A DNA stretch of 13,912 bases from Dunaliella salina (GCA_002284615.2 MU070394.1:45575-59486), one strand, 5' to 3'. Positions 1-7,640 are shown, counted from the stretch's first letter. Translations and numbers: made by a program. Notes: generated by a model not told the origin, from the letters alone.

Positions 1-115
1 AGCAGCATGAAGAGCAAGCAGAGTAGCAGTCCACTCGCACCCCAAGCCCTCAGCTCGAGTGAACCTGTCCCTTGTCGGATGGCTTTTGCCGACTCTGGAC
101 CTAAAACCTTTCATG
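1..115 (+). repeat. Dispersed repeat R, copy 1
   Basis: The first 82 bases are identical to 1469-1550 and 1552-1633. Identity with the third copy runs on for 12 more bases, then continues with scattered substitutions to about base 115, after which the two diverge. The unit is GC-rich and contains CTCGAG. Open frames cross it on both strands, but no protein family is recognised. The copy begins exactly at base 1, so the window may start at a contig edge. Confidence 0.85.
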
Positions 116-651
116 GCGCCACCACCATGGGGAACGTACTCGAGAATCGTCTGTGGCACAGGCCATTCTCCTCAGCGGGGAACTCAGCAGCCAGCGGAGT
201 TACATCAGCGGATAGGCGCATGTCGGCCCGTGTCCTTAGAGGCCATCGGACTTGGATATGTGTCTCAACACAGACTTTGTTCATCAATGAAAGGTCAGAA
301 GGCTGGGGGGATGCTGCCTACCCTGCATGCCTGGTGGGTGATAGCAGCACTGGATGCAGGGGGGAAGCTACTTCCATGCAAGCATGCATGAGCACCACAG
401 CCAGGAGCATTCGTGATTGTATGTGTGTGGAGGATGTGGAGCCTTTGAACTTGTGAGCTGTGGTCAGATATATTGCCCTGAGATGCANACAGGTTGTGCG
501 CATGACTGNAGCCATTTTATGTTGAATACCTGTGTTTAGCTTGCCACCCATCAACCATGCTATGGACTGATCACCCAAGCCACGCTGATAGGGATTGAAT
601 GATGTGATGCAATTCTGCTTTGCACATTTCTGGCACAAGCATCTGTCCATC
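116..651. other. Unassigned sequence, two ambiguous bases
   Basis: No gene is recognised. Several frames stay open for 100-150 codons, including one on the + strand from base 7, but their composition is nondescript and none carries a motif I know. Single N bases at 488 and 509 mark unresolved positions. A cluster of GCATGC-type words lies near 380-392. Confidence 0.6.
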
Positions 652-804
652 ATGAAAAGAGAACAGAGCATGAGCATGAGAAGAGAACAGAGCATAAGAA
701 GCATGAGAATAGAGCAGAGCATGAGCATGAGAATAGAACAGAGCATGAGCATGAGAAGAGAACAGAGCATAAGAAGCATGAGAACAGAGCATAAGGAGCA
801 CGAG
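652..804. repeat. 24/27-bp minisatellite (GAACAGAGCATGAG type)
   Basis: Six units are visible: 652-675 (24 bp), 676-702 (27), 703-726 (24), 727-750 (24), 751-777 (27) and 778-799 (22), then a partial unit. Each reads roughly ATGAGAAGAGAACAGAGC followed by ATGAGC or ATAAGAAGC. The 24+27 pair at 652-702 recurs at 727-777, a higher-order period of 51 bp. Most units are multiples of three, so both strands stay open across it: an MRREQSMS-like repeat on + and Cys/Leu/His-rich peptides on -. These are low-complexity translations with no sign of being a gene. Confidence 0.92.
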
Positions 805-1120
805 AGTGTGCTGCCTCAGTCATAATGCTCCTGGGATGAGTATGTCCTAGGGAGCGGCTGTGATTGTAGGCGTTCGAAGAGGCTTCAGAACTGTTGTTAC
901 AAGCTAAGTTGCAGTTTCATGGCCGTGTATCGAACCATTGCTGATGGGTTAGGGCTCAGGATGTGCCTGTTGTGTGGACATGTTCCTGGCAAAAACTTTG
1001 CCATGTCTTGCTGTGAAATTTGAGATATTCATTGCACACCAGCATTTTTCTGTGAAGCAGGAGAAACATTAAGCAACATTTCTGCCTTTCTTGCCATCAA
1101 TTTTGCTTAATGGGGGGGAA
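805..1120. other. Unassigned sequence
   Basis: AT-richer single-copy-looking DNA between the minisatellite and the 54-bp duplicated block. No open frame of interest, RNA gene or clear repeat is seen. Confidence 0.5.
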
Positions 1121-1174
1121 ATGTGACCTGCTTCAGGAACATTAAAAGTGTAATGACAGTGATTGAGCATGACA
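1121..1174. repeat. 54-bp perfect duplication, copy 1
   Basis: Identical over all 54 bases to 1671-1724. The flanks of the two copies do not match on either side, so this is a short shared block and not part of a long visible duplication. It begins ATGTGACCTGCTTCAGGAAC. Confidence 0.9.
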
Positions 1175-1468
1175 GCTGTCACATCAAATTAGTGGCATTG
1201 CTGAATCATGGTACAAACAAGTGTGTGATGTGTGACCTTATTTAAGTGGAGTTGTTTTATTGGGTTCTCTCTTATTTAATCTTCTGTACCACCTTTCCTT
1301 GAGGTTTGGCTCCGTTTCTGTTATCCCTGGCCTTGTGCCAGGGGTGCCCTGTCCCTGATGTAACGCTAATCTGGTGAAGCTGGTCCACACCTGCTGTGTC
1401 TGCCCCAAGGATTCTCTGTGTGCTGCAGCCAAGCCAGCACTCTGCAGCTACCCCAAGAACAGCTAAGC
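1175..1468. other. Unassigned sequence
   Basis: No recognisable gene. Minus-strand frames cross it and continue into repeat R, but they follow the repeat and contain no known motif. Confidence 0.45.
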
Positions 1469-1550
1469 AGCAGCATGAAGAGCAAGCAGAGTAGCAGTCC
1501 ACTCGCACCCCAAGCCCTCAGCTCGAGTGAACCTGTCCCTTGTCGGATGG
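1469..1550 (+). repeat. Dispersed repeat R, copy 2 (82 bp, ends at N)
   Basis: All 82 bases are identical to positions 1-82 and 1552-1633. The copy is entered from unrelated sequence and stops abruptly at the N at 1551. The sequence that should follow R (CTTTTGCCGACT in copies 1 and 3) is missing, as expected for a contig end. Confidence 0.92.
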
Positions 1551-1551
1551 N
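1551..1551. other. Single-N probable scaffold join
   Basis: One N separates two identical 82-bp sequences. This is the pattern left when two contigs with overlapping ends are placed side by side and not merged. The true sequence is probably 83 bases shorter here. Confidence 0.7.
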
Positions 1552-1666
1552 AGCAGCATGAAGAGCAAGCAGAGTAGCAGTCCACTCGCACCCCAAGCCC
1601 TCAGCTCGAGTGAACCTGTCCCTTGTCGGATGGCTTTTGCCGACTCCGGACGTAAAACTTTTCATG
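1552..1666 (+). repeat. Dispersed repeat R, copy 3
   Basis: It begins at the same base as copies 1 and 2. It is identical to copy 1 for 94 bases, then differs at a few positions before both reach TTTCATG and diverge. It runs almost directly into the second 54-bp block at 1671, whereas copy 1 continues into unrelated GC-rich sequence. Confidence 0.88.
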
Positions 1667-1670
1667 AAAT

Positions 1671-1724
1671 ATGTGACCTGCTTCAGGAACATTAAAAGTG
1701 TAATGACAGTGATTGAGCATGACA
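1671..1724. repeat. 54-bp perfect duplication, copy 2
   Basis: Exact copy of 1121-1174. It sits between repeat R copy 3 and the RNase H relic. Similarity to copy 1 stops at 1724, which may mark the edge of an insertion or a rearrangement. Confidence 0.9.
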
Positions 1725-2222
1725 ACTTCCCCTTGACATCCATACCTGCTCACACGAGTGCCCTCAAGTAAGGGTAGCCTTCCATGCTGCCAACTACAAG
1801 AAAACGTTCACACCTGAAATCAAGGACTGGTGAGAAATCGCGTACACAGACGGCAGTGTCATTAAATCCCCCGAAGTGATGACTCCCCACCACTCTCTGG
1901 TTCAGGCATTTACAAACCAGGAAAGAACACTTCTCCATCCCCCTAACGCATACAGCTGCACATAAAACCCAATGGTCATGGGCCTATTAACACCATCACC
2001 AGAGCAAAACTTGCACCTATCCTTGTGGCACTCCAACACTGAGCAAACTAAAATTGCTACTGATAGTGCATCCTGCCTCAATCAAATTTCTAATCAAAGC
2101 CTTCACCCCGTGCGCATGAGGTATCACCTACATGCAGAGCTCATCCATGCAATATCAACCATATAAGAACACTCATCCATTTTTTATTAGGCAAAGCCCA
2201 CTCTGGCATCATAGGAAACGAG
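1725..2222 (+). mobile_element. Retrotransposon RNase H domain, decayed relic
   Basis: The plus strand carries the ordered motifs of a type I RNase H domain as found in non-LTR retrotransposons. AYTDGS is at 1840-1857 (first catalytic Asp), followed by GSGIYKPG at 1899-1922 in another frame, NTITRAKLAPILVALQH at 1989-2039, IATDSASCLNQI around 2053-2088 (third acidic position), and GKAHSGIIGNE at 2190-2222, matching HxGIxGNE. The pieces alternate between two frames, so at least three frameshifts separate them, with additional stops. The catalytic Glu expected in RAEL reads Lys (AAA at 2007-2009), so the domain is dead twice over. In intact enzymes it removes RNA from RNA-DNA hybrids during reverse transcription. 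No reverse transcriptase is seen upstream. The frame ends at GNE, where GAGTGG repeats begin in place of the usual xAD. The left edge is uncertain; coding similarity is clear only from about 1790. Confidence 0.8.
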
Positions 2223-2970
2223 GGGGAGTTGGAGTGATAAGAGTGGGAGTTGGAGTGGGAGTAGAAGTGGTGGGAGTGGGAGTGGTGGGAGTGTGAGTGG
2301 GAGTGGTGCAAAGAGTGGTGCAAGGGGTGGTGCAAAGAGTGGGAGTGGAACAGTGGTAGGAGTGGGAGTGGTGTGAGGGGGAGTGGTAGGAGTGGTGCAA
2401 AGAGTGGGAGTGGGGGCAGTGGTAGGAGTGGGAGTGGTGCAAAGAATGGTGCAAGGAGTGGTACAAAGAGAGAGAGAGTGGGGGCAGCGGTAGGAGTGGA
2501 AGTGGTGCAAAGAGTGATGCAAGGAGTGGTTCAAAGAGTGAGAGTGGGGGCAGTGGTAGGAGTAGGAGTGCTAGTCAGTGGGAGTGCTCCTACCACTCGC
2601 AGGAGTGGTGCACAAAGGGGGAATGATGGGAGTGGTGATAGTGGAAGTGCTGCGAGTGGGAGTGGTGGTAGTGGAAGTGCTGCGAGTGGGAGTGGTGGTA
2701 GTGGAAGCGCTGCGAGTGGGAGTGGCGGCAGGAGTGGGAGCTCAGGGGGTGTGAGTGGAAGTGGTGCAAAGAGTGGTGCAAGGAGTGGGAGTGGGAGTGG
2801 GAGTGGTGAAGGTGGGAGTGTTAAGCATGGGAGTGGGAGATTAAGTGCTACGAGTGGGAGTGTGAGGGGAAGTGAAAGTGGTACAAAGAGTGGGAGTGGG
2901 AGTGGTAAAGGGCGTGCTGGCAGTAGTGGGAGTGGTGGCAAAGGTGCAAAGAATGGGAGTGGAGGCAATG
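2223..2970. repeat. GAGTGG/GGGAGT minisatellite, main block
   Basis: About 750 bp built from GGGAGTGG-type words mixed with longer variants such as GTGGTGCAAAGAGTG. The plus strand is extremely G-rich and the minus strand C-rich. Inside, a 30-bp unit is repeated three times at 2641-2670, 2671-2700 and 2701-2730; the first two copies are identical and the third has three changes. Because GAGTGG is a hexamer, all frames stay open: Gly/Ser-rich on + (2373-3020, 215 codons) and Pro/Leu- or Ser/His/Thr-rich on -. These are translation artefacts of the repeat. Runs of GGG could form quadruplexes. Confidence 0.93.
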
Positions 2971-3115
2971 GTATACCAGGCTGGACGCGCAATCCCTGGA
3001 TCTACCCACACATTCTGTGAATGGCCCATGTTAGAGTCTCTGCAGATACCTGACGGTGTGCTGTACCAATGCGTGGGGAGAGGGGCCGCTAACTCAGTAA
3101 TTTTATTTTTTTTCC
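2971..3115. other. Unique spacer between satellite blocks
   Basis: Non-repetitive sequence ending in a T-rich tract (TTTTATTTTTTTTCCC, ending near 3115). No gene is seen. Confidence 0.5.
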
Positions 3116-3155
3116 CATGCGTCCAAGCTTGGACACATGCGTCCAGGCCTGGGAT
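3116..3155. repeat. 20-bp tandem pair, each holding a palindrome
   Basis: Two 20-bp units, 3116-3135 and 3136-3155, both start CATGCGTCCA. The first contains the perfect 14-bp palindrome GTCCAAGCTTGGAC (3121-3134), the second the 10-bp palindrome CCAGGCCTGG (3143-3152). A T-rich tract precedes them. No function can be assigned. Confidence 0.75.
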
Positions 3156-3169
3156 GCACCAGAATTTTC

Positions 3170-3385
3170 ACAGTGGTAGTGGTGCAAAGAGTACTCCCAC
3201 TAGTGGGAGTGGGTGTAAGGGTGCAGCTAGGATGGGAGTGGGTGTGGGGGTGCAGTTAAGAGTGGGAATGGGTGTGGAGGTGGCCAGGACGTGAGCCCCT
3301 AGCCCCATGGTGGGTGTGGGGGTGCAGCTTAGAGTGGGAGTGTACACCCCCACATGGGGGGGTGGTCAGGACGTGAGCCCCTAGC
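3170..3385. repeat. GAGTGG minisatellite, second block with 70-bp duplication
   Basis: Related GTGGGAGT/GGTGTGGGGGTGCAG words resume here. A roughly 63-73 bp unit occurs at about 3241-3303 and again at 3312-3384. Both start GGTGTGGGGGTGCAG and end CAGGACGTGAGCCCCTAGC. The second copy includes a small C5/G7 inverted repeat (CACCCCCACATGGGGGGGTG, near 3345-3364). Confidence 0.85.
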
Positions 3386-3530
3386 ATCCATCAAGGCCAA
3401 TAAAAGGCCAAAAGGTCCAGCCTAAACTCAAACCATATTCAGCAACAACAGGCTGAATGCCGTTGTCCTCAAGCGTGTCCATCGTCCATGTATGTCCAAG
3501 ATATCCTGAAGTATCAGCCTCCTTCAACAG

Positions 3531-3561
<31 letters not shown>

Positions 3562-3562
3562 C
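3531..3562. repeat. (GA)n microsatellite
   Basis: About 15 GA units with one AAA interruption. Several 60-80 codon frames on both strands read through it as Arg-Glu or Ser-Leu runs and are not genes. Confidence 0.95.
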
Positions 3563-4138
3563 AGCCTGCCATTACAGCTGCAAGCGTATGCAAGCAGCTT
3601 TGTCCATGTCCATACATCATTCATTTCTCTGTTCATGCTCGTGCTGATGCGTCCACAGCCTTCAGCACGTGAGCACAAGAGCTGCTGCATTGGGCGCAAT
3701 GCAAACCTGATTCACGCCCACTAAATAATCAGCACCGAAGCAAGCACTTCGCTCCATGATTGCGTAGAACCCACAGCGCAGCCCATGGCACCGTCCTGGG
3801 AAGGCGCCATGGCTGCATCATCAGCTCCGTCAACCCAGGAGGGCGGCTTTGCTACCAAACTTCTAAGGTGTTGTGACTACATGGCTGGCTGACGCTGATG
3901 ACGAAGACCAGATGTGGGGTGGAACTCCCTCATTTGTATGTGATATTAAGTAAAAAAGGCAGATTTCCAGATATCAGGCAAGCTTGCAAGGTTCACACTT
4001 TCTCACAAAGAACTGCTCCAACTAATTGAGGTTCTTAACATCCACGTTCACTTCCCTCTCATCTGCTGGCGAAGGAGAGTCATGGCACTTTGAGCAGATG
4101 TTCTCCCTTTCCTTGGTTGAGGTAACACAGCGGACTGA
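3563..4138. other. Unassigned sequence upstream of relic A
   Basis: No supported gene. Plus-strand frames of 40-65 codons exist, but no motif links them to the element ORF that starts near 4139, where an in-frame TGA (4136-4138) closes the frame upstream. Confidence 0.45.
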
Positions 4139-5046
4139 CTTGTGCAAATTGGTAAGTGCAACTGCAACTCGCATACTAACCCGAAATTGGATTTGGCCCT
4201 TCAAAAATGGGCCCTGGTAACCCAAGAAAATGGTCCCCACACTAGACAACATCTCGTAGTACCAGAACTGTTGGAGTGCGGGCTCCCGAGACATTCTTTT
4301 TGTGCCCTGCATAGTGCCCTTTCATTCGAATTTCCAGGTTTCTCAGTATGCCATCCCATTCATGACGAGGGAATCATGACCCAAGCTTTGCAACATGCCA
4401 TTTACTCAGCCATTCTCAACACAGAAGCCACCACTACATTCATATTCCTTCCAGCTTGGAAGAACAACATGAGAACCAAACCCTACTCCAAACTTGTCAC
4501 TGCCTATCCCCACCTCTGTTACGACCTTGGAACTGTACCTCGTTGGTTACAGTGCCCCTCAATCCTGCCCTAAACAAGAAAAAACTCTACCTAAGCATAC
4601 CTGGGACCTTCGAATCTTTGCTGTTTGGAACGCTGCAGCTCGACTCCACCCCAACAACCATAAAAAAGACTGGCTAAAGGATGTGTCTCCTTTTCCTTAA
4701 TTGACGTAGGGAGAGCTTCTCTGCCTACGTAGTTGTTCTTTTTTTTCTGAAGGACCTAGCAGATACTGTACCAGAAGCCACAGAGTGGAAGCTAAAGAGG
4801 GTCAGCAACCACCTTGTTCTCAATCCTATGCATGATGCCCTTAATGCATGCGGCCTTTGGCTTGCGTAGACTTTTCTTTTCTTTTCTTTTCACGAGGACA
4901 TGCCAGGTTTCAGCAAACTGGAAAACATCCCATTTGACAAGCAACACGCCTCTAGAGTAAAAGTCTACGCTGGACATATCCAGCGTGAATTAAGGAAAGG
5001 ACCCACAGCCAGCGCTGTCACTGACCATGAGCCTCACCATATCTAG
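4139..5046 (+). mobile_element. Unidentified element ORF relic, copy A
   Basis: A protein-like reading passes through three plus-strand frames. Frame one (4139-about 4555) includes DLALQKWALVTQE, CHPIHDEGIMTQALQHAIYS, ATTTFIFLPAW and PYSKLVTAYPHLCYDLGTVP. Frame two (about 4558-4700) gives KHTWDLRIFAVWNAAARLHP. Frame three (4783-5046) gives TEWKLKRVSNH and then, after a stop and a CTTTT tract, DMPGFSKLENIPFDKQHAS, ending at a TAG. Segments of frames two and three recur at 5690-5890. Over 57 aligned bases (4897-4953 against 5821-5877) there are 11 differences, 6 of them synonymous, and no indels, which points to an ancestral coding frame. I do not recognise the family. The RNase H and Cys/His relics nearby on the same strand suggest part of a retrotransposon polyprotein. 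The TFIFLPAW...GTVP stretch faintly recalls the methyltransferase-like domains some retroelements carry, but no catalytic motif is seen. Confidence 0.6.
4871..4891. repeat. (CTTTT)4 simple repeat
   Basis: Four CTTTT units ending in C. They lie inside copy A, between two segments that are nearly adjacent in copy B, so they mark either an insertion in A or a deletion in B. Confidence 0.9.
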
Positions 5047-5267
5047 ACTAAGAAAAAAACTAATGAACTAGTGTGGATCCGGAGGGTTGTCGGCCATCCG
5101 TCCAGGCGCGCGCCTCACTCTCCTGTATCCAGCCCGCCTCTAAATACTTGGAAGGCGAACAGGAAAGCAGTGACTTACCATCATTGGTGTGGTGAGCCAG
5201 TTGACCCATCAGCACGTACACCCCTTCGCATCCCATCATAAGGATTTAAGGGTCTGGAAAAGGAATT
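5047..5267 (+). other. Open stretch between element relics
   Basis: One plus frame is open from 5047 to the TAA near 5240 (about 60 codons, Arg/Pro/His-rich). No motif is recognised. It also contains the perfect 12-bp palindrome AGGCGCGCGCCT at 5104-5115. It may be a linker region of the same element, but nothing proves that. Confidence 0.3.
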
Positions 5268-5500
5268 ATGAGGAATGGGAGTAGGTTATGGCTTCGTGCC
5301 CAGTACTTAAAGGTTGAATCGTGCAATGGCTGGGTGATTCACATACTTGTGACAAATGTGAGTGTGCTGAAGTCCAAGACGAGAAACATGCTCTCTTCTA
5401 CAAGTCCAGTGTATCAGTTGCGCAAAAACACCTGTTTTTTCCGTTTGTTCCAGCCCTGGCATACATGCTTTCGTGCTTTTGCTGGGCCCCCAAATGCTGA
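5268..5500 (+). mobile_element. Cys/His-cluster relic, retrotransposon C-terminus-like
   Basis: A plus-strand frame open from 5318 to the TGA at 5498-5500 reads IVQWLGDSHTCDKCECAE, then VQDEKHALFY. Cysteines at 5348, 5357 and 5363 and His at 5387 form a CX2CXC...H cluster followed by ALF. This resembles the zinc-binding tail that follows RNase H in many non-LTR retrotransposons, where an acidic EDEKHxLFxC-type segment is typical. The final Cys is replaced (FYKSS). The adjacent frame just upstream (LWLRAQYLKVES, 5286-5321) fits the Leu/Arg-rich segment that usually precedes such a cluster, implying a frameshift near 5320. The family assignment rests on this pattern only. It lies between element copies A and B on the same strand. 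Confidence 0.5.
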
Positions 5501-5689
5501 TTCATTCCTTCCCTGTCTAGCTTCAGGTGTTGACTGACCCCGAGATGCATGAATGCATAACTAAACCAAGACTTGTACAGATTTTGAAATTTTTATCAGA
5601 ATCGGTTTCAATTTTTGGCACTGCTTGAGAATGTTTCAAACGTTTCACCAGTAGCTGATCAGCCAGAGTCTCGGGCAGTAGGCCAACCC
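5501..5689. other. Unassigned AT-rich spacer
   Basis: No gene or clear repeat is seen between the Cys/His relic and copy B. Confidence 0.45.
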
Positions 5690-5973
5690 TTGTAAACCCT
5701 TGAACTGTACCTTGCAACAAATATGGCTGTTGGGAACAATGCGGCTAGAGTCCATCCGAACAACCAGAGTGGAAGCTTAAGGGCGTCAGCAGCCACTCTA
5801 ATCTCTATCCCATGCACGCTGACGTGCCAAGTTTCAGTAAATTGGAACACCTCTCATTTGATAAACAACATGCCTCCAAGTACCCAAGGACTACACGCAT
5901 GAGTTTCCAAGTATACAACCTCCAAGTTGGTGCCCAGCCAGTCCACAACCATCCTTACTTTCACAGTTGCTGA
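5690..5973 (+). mobile_element. Unidentified element ORF relic, copy B
   Basis: A shortened relative of copy A. TTGAACTGTACCTTG near 5700 matches the GTVP segment of A. About 60 bases are missing before AVGNNAARVHPNN (about 5725-5764), which matches AVWNAAARLHPNN in A. A one-base frame change leads into PEWKLKGVSSH and DVPSFSKLEHLSFDKQHAS (5764-5877), open to the TGA at 5971-5973. Compared with A, B also lacks most of the sequence between the NN and EWKL segments and the CTTTT tract. The reading beyond 5880 (YPRTTRMSFQVYNLQVGAQP) has only weak similarity to A. It is too broken to be functional. Confidence 0.6.
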
Positions 5974-6046
5974 CTGGAGTGTTGGACTACAAAGGTGGAC
6001 TTCTGCCACTGGACTACAAGCTGGCGCCATCACGCTCACTCTTGCC

Positions 6047-6100
6047 AATCAGTGATACTCAATCAGTGATACTCAATCAGTGATACTCAATCAGTGATAC
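6047..6100. repeat. 14-bp tandem repeat, 3.9 copies
   Basis: AATCAGTGATACTC is repeated at 6047, 6061, 6075 and 6089 (the last cut at 12 bases), with no mismatches. It is a short tandem array with no spacers. Confidence 0.97.
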
Positions 6101-6263
6101 TGTCCTGTGTGTTGCCCACCATGTAGGTGCCTGCCAGGATCCATGCGCATGTAGGGGTGCTAGCCTTTTATGAATGCTTTTTGTGGCATGCATGTGTCAT
6201 GGTTCTGAGGGTGTGTTGTTCAGAGAGCTGGTGCGCTGGTGAGCAATGGTTGCAAGGCGCATA

Positions 6264-6376
6264 GGCATTGCCTGGGGTGTCTCCCTAAGAAAAGAGAAAA
6301 GAGAAAAGAGAAAAGAGAGAGGGGAAAAGCGAAAAGAGAAAAGAGAAAAAATGGGCATTGCTTGGGGTGTCTCCCT
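6264..6376. repeat. 23-bp direct repeats flanking an (AAAAGAG)n tract
   Basis: GGCATTGCCTGGGGTGTCTCC plus CT (6264-6286) and its copy with one change (6354-6376) bracket a purine tract of AAAAG/AAAAGAG words at 6287-6352. The tract is almost pure A+G on the plus strand. The arrangement could be a 90-bp local duplication in which a tract expanded, or an A-rich insertion with a long target-site duplication. Confidence 0.85.
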
Positions 6377-7247
6377 GCATCATGGCTCAGCCTGCTGTCA
6401 TCAGAAAGTTTGTCTGCACTTTGCTATCTCTCCTCTGGCGCTCAGCTAGCTCTTCTGTGTTAATTTAGAGCTGCCATTTGGTTCCAGTGGCCCTGACAGC
6501 TCACAGTGGAACAGTACTGCTCGCCAATTGGATGCAACATGGACAATTTCAAAGCAAAGATAAGGTAGCAAACAAGTCAGTAGGGGTCACATAGCCAAGT
6601 TATTGCATTGCGTATGCTGTTATGTGATGCATAGGAATACAGCTCTAACACGCGTTAACCAGTTTCTGTCCAAATCGCAATAACTTGCTAAAACGAGAAT
6701 CACTGATCTGTTCCCTCTGCGTGCTGAGGGTCGTCCCTAGGTTGTCCATGTATATGGCCGATGTTTGTGACGTTCACCTGGATGTGGCAGACAGTGAATT
6801 TAACCAATAGCAAATGTAGGCATTGATTGGCGCCGCATACATCTTGCAGCTTTCAAGAGCAGTGTGCATGAGAGAAAATGCAAGCGGACTTGTCGTGCTA
6901 TTGCTGGACAAACACCTTGCTTGCAGTCATGAAATGCCTTTCCTATAGCATGAACTTACTTCAATTGACAAGGATGGGTCACCATTCCTGTTAAGAAACC
7001 TGTTCTGTCTCAGGGTACCAGATACACCAGTCCAGCTGCCCTTCTTAAATTCCTGGAGGGTTCTTGGCCAATCTTCTCCCCAGAAGGCTAAGCTAACCCT
7101 GCAGAGAAATTCATCATTGCACAAGGGATTGGCACCAGTTAGCATTCAAACCATAAAAAGCCTCCCAGACGAAACCCAAAGTAGCAGAGCTGCGGGGAGG
7201 CATGGATGGGGAGGAAGCAGATGAAGCACCTGCCCTATTTGCCAGAC

Positions 7248-7251
<4 letters not shown>
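6377..7251. other. Unassigned sequence
   Basis: About 870 bp with no recognisable coding, RNA or repeat feature. The longest frames (about 70 codons) carry no motif. Confidence 0.5.
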
Positions 7252-7313
<62 letters not shown>

Positions 7314-7320
7314 TCTCTCT
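7252..7320. repeat. (TC)n/(CT)n microsatellite
   Basis: 29 perfect TC units (7252-7309), one extra C at 7310, then five CT units to 7320. Frames across it read Ser-Leu on + and Arg-Glu on - and are not genes. Confidence 0.98.
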
Positions 7321-7640
7321 CATGTTGCTTCTCAAATTTCATCATAGCAACCATGATTTCCCATGGGGTACTACATTCACTAAAAATGACGAAAATCAGA
7401 AAACCCCAGATCATCTTCCCAGCCTTAGGCCGCCCTGAAATGGCAGACAACTCCACCCTGTGACCATTTTTTGCTTCCGAATATTTGTGCTTGTCATCCT
7501 AATACATTTAGCTGACAATCTGCACCTTCAAAAATAGGAAAGACGGAAGCAAAATTTGATCGTTTTGGAAACTTATTGCTAGACCTTCTCTAATGGAAAC
7601 GCGGAAGGGAAGACTTCGTATGGATTTTAGACAGCATGTG
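7321..7640. other. Unassigned sequence
   Basis: Nothing recognisable between the microsatellite and the long minus-strand frame that ends at 7641. Confidence 0.45.

Noticed and set aside
595..825. Frame with MRREQSMS-type repeats resembling an SR-like or coiled-coil protein
   Set aside because: It follows the 24/27-bp minisatellite exactly, has no non-repeat domain, and both strands are open there.
1..1666. Repeat R copies as long terminal repeats of one retroelement
   Set aside because: Copy 1 and copy 3 lack shared TG...CA ends, and no gag, pol or primer-binding site is seen between them; an assembly join explains copies 2 and 3 better.
2373..3020. 215-codon Gly/Ser-rich plus frame as a structural protein gene
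   Set aside because: The GAGTGG hexamer repeat keeps every frame open; no signal peptide, domain or non-repeat core is present.
6047..6100. CRISPR-like array
   Set aside because: Units are 14 bp, directly adjacent and have no spacers; the DNA is eukaryotic in character.
7114..7463. Arg-Glu and Ser-Leu frames on both strands
   Set aside because: They are translations of the (CT)n microsatellite.
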